The notes beneath the pieces were generated by a model that was not told where the DNA came from, did no database searches, and worked only from the letters and a program-made list of their open reading frames with translations. DNA of 6,231 nucleotides. It comes from Actinomycetota bacterium. GTDB lineage: Bacteria; Actinomycetota; Acidimicrobiia; Acidimicrobiales; Ilumatobacteraceae. The stretch spans positions 1 to 6,231 of the forward strand of contig RFNE01000252.1 in NCBI GenBank assembly GCA_009927375.1, written 5' to 3'. Positions 5,225-6,231 of this stretch are shown piece by piece (the first letter of the stretch is position 1; each line of letters opens with the position of its first letter). The translations under genes were made by a program, and so were the position numbers.

Positions 5225-6231
5225 GTGAGCCTGCTCGACGATCGCGAAATGACGATCTTGCAAGCGCACTCTTCGGTATCCCGCATCCGTCGTGTGGTCG
5301 TTGCGACTGAGAGTTTCCTACCCCACATGAATGGGGTTACGAATTCTGTCCTTCGCACTCTTGAGCATCTGACCGCTCGAGGGTACGAGGTATCAATTCT
5401 CGCCCCCGGTCCAGGAGAGACATCCCTCAAATCGGTCGTTGTCCACCGAACACGCGCAGTTGGGATGCCTGGTTATCGGGATGTTCGACTCACGATCCCC
5501 TCGACTTCCATCGCTGAGTACCTCATCGACCAGCGACCAGATGTGGTCCACGTTGCTGCGCCCTTCGTACTCGGTTCGATGGTTCTCCGTCAGTGCCGAA
5601 AGCTTGGAATTCCGACAGTTGCCATCTATCAGACAGACGTGGCGGGTTTCGCCCGCGATTATCGACTCGGAAAACTTGCAACCGCCGCGTGGAAAGTTGT
5701 TTCGCACATCCACAGGCTTGCTGACCTCACTCTTGCTCCATCTAGTGCTGCAATCGAGGATTTGCGCAGTCATGGCGTAGAGAATGTCAGACTCTGGGCC
5801 CGTGGGGTCGACTCTGACAGGTTCAATCCCCGTCACCGCAACGAAGTGCTTCGTCGAATGTTTAACGGTCACCGCCGGATGATTGTTGGTTACGTCGGTC
5901 GGCTCGCGCGGGAGAAGCGCATCGATCTCCTTGCTCCACTCGCCAACGACCCTCGATTCAGTGTGGTCATCGTGGGTGACGGACCGTGCAAGGGCGCTCT
6001 CAAGAAACTCATGCCGAAGGCATACTTCATGGGATTTGCCCAGGGTCAGGCATTGTCGGAACTCCATGCGTCGTTTGACGTTTTCGTTCATGCGGGTTTG
6101 AGCGAACGTTCTGCCAGTCCATACAGGAAGCGTTGGCGTCGGGTGTACCGGTGGTTGCTCCCGCGAGTGGTGGACCACTTGATTTGGTGAGTGAAGGTGT
6201 GAATGGACTGTTCTGGGATCCGCAGCACCCC
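5225..6231 (+). CDS. MgtA/PimB-like GT4 glycosyltransferase, frameshifted and cut by window edge
   Basis: A retaining GT-B enzyme of family GT4. The closest match I can recall is the actinobacterial MgtA (Rv0557-like) GDP-mannose-dependent alpha-mannosyltransferase group, acting on lipid or polysaccharide acceptors at the inner face of the membrane. The N-terminal domain opens with ATESFLPHMNGVTNSVLRTLEHL and continues with RPDVVHVAAPFVLG and YQTDVAGFARDY. The donor domain has VGRLAREKRIDLL, where Arg226 and Lys231 should hold the sugar-nucleotide diphosphate, then VVIVGDGP, YFMGF and FDVFVHAGLSE. Just after Glu294 the frame breaks. As written, reading stops at 6190 with an unrelated tail of about 27 residues, giving 321 residues against the usual 370-400. 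The proper continuation runs in another frame to the edge. The start is GTG 5225 (leaderless candidate) or ATG 5249. It is either a sequencing or assembly error or a recent pseudogene. The family call is firm; acceptor and exact donor are inference. Confidence 0.87.
6104..6231 (+). other. Frameshift point and displaced C-terminal part of the glycosyltransferase
   Basis: After codon GAA at 6104-6106 (the first Glu of the GT4 EX7E motif) one base appears to be missing. With an extra A the reading would be GAA-ACG-TTC, that is E-T-F. From 6109 the frame then reads FCQSIQEALASG, GVPVVAPASGG, PLDLVSEGVNGLFWDP with no stop up to the window edge. This is the normal GT4 C-terminus and supplies the second motif Glu (residue 302 in the corrected protein). 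The break falls in the palindrome GAACGTTC (6104-6111). No slippery heptamer is present. Confidence 0.85.

Noticed and set aside
6098..6125. Programmed -1 frameshifting in the glycosyltransferase
   Set aside because: A -1 slip at GAA 6104-6106 would restore the family sequence, but there is no X-XXY-YYZ slippery site and no obvious stimulatory structure. GT4 enzymes are not known to use recoding. An indel is simpler.
5393..6178. A 261-codon open frame on the minus strand
   Set aside because: It is antisense to the glycosyltransferase, whose + strand translation is clearly family-typical. No membrane segment or motif is present, and the gene on + explains the region.

Overview
The window looks like ordinary chromosomal DNA of an actinomycete-type bacterium, possibly of the Acidimicrobiia (Ilumatobacter-like) lineage. 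The class-level guess is an inference. It rests on a moderately high G+C content, GTG and TTG starts, an actinobacterial type of sensor kinase, an MgtA-like GT4 glycosyltransferase, a Thr/Pro-rich membrane-anchored protein, and three genes whose starts sit 6-7 nt after a TAnnnT -10-like box, as in leaderless genes. The window is densely coded. There is no gene-free stretch over 300 bases, and I see no RNA gene, mobile element or CRISPR array.

Layout, left to right. On the + strand (1-1863) is a two-component pair: an OmpR/PhoB-type response regulator cut by the left edge, then its sensor histidine kinase, which starts at a TTG overlapping the regulator stop. After a 42-bp gap, still on +, comes an MscS-type mechanosensitive channel (1906-2778). 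Its stop codon overlaps the start of a small protein with one membrane anchor and a Thr-rich outer tail (2778-3050). A short convergent junction with two small hairpins (3043-3082) separates this from a minus-strand pair: a 12-TM MFS transporter (5113 down to 3803) followed by a PIG-L/LmbE-type zinc de-N-acetylase (3765 down to 3067). Diverging from the MFS gene across a 111-bp control region with an 8-bp inverted repeat is a + strand GT4 glycosyltransferase (5225 to the right edge).

The left half looks like envelope sensing and osmotic protection. The right half (transporter, deacetylase, mannosyltransferase-like enzyme) may handle a glycoconjugate or sugar-containing small molecule, but that link is inference from adjacency only. 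The strongest anomaly is a single-base frameshift in the glycosyltransferase, at about 6104-6108. It falls inside the catalytic EX7E motif, and the expected C-terminal domain continues intact in another frame to the window edge. I found no convincing new system; the other findings are modest regulatory and gene-structure observations.
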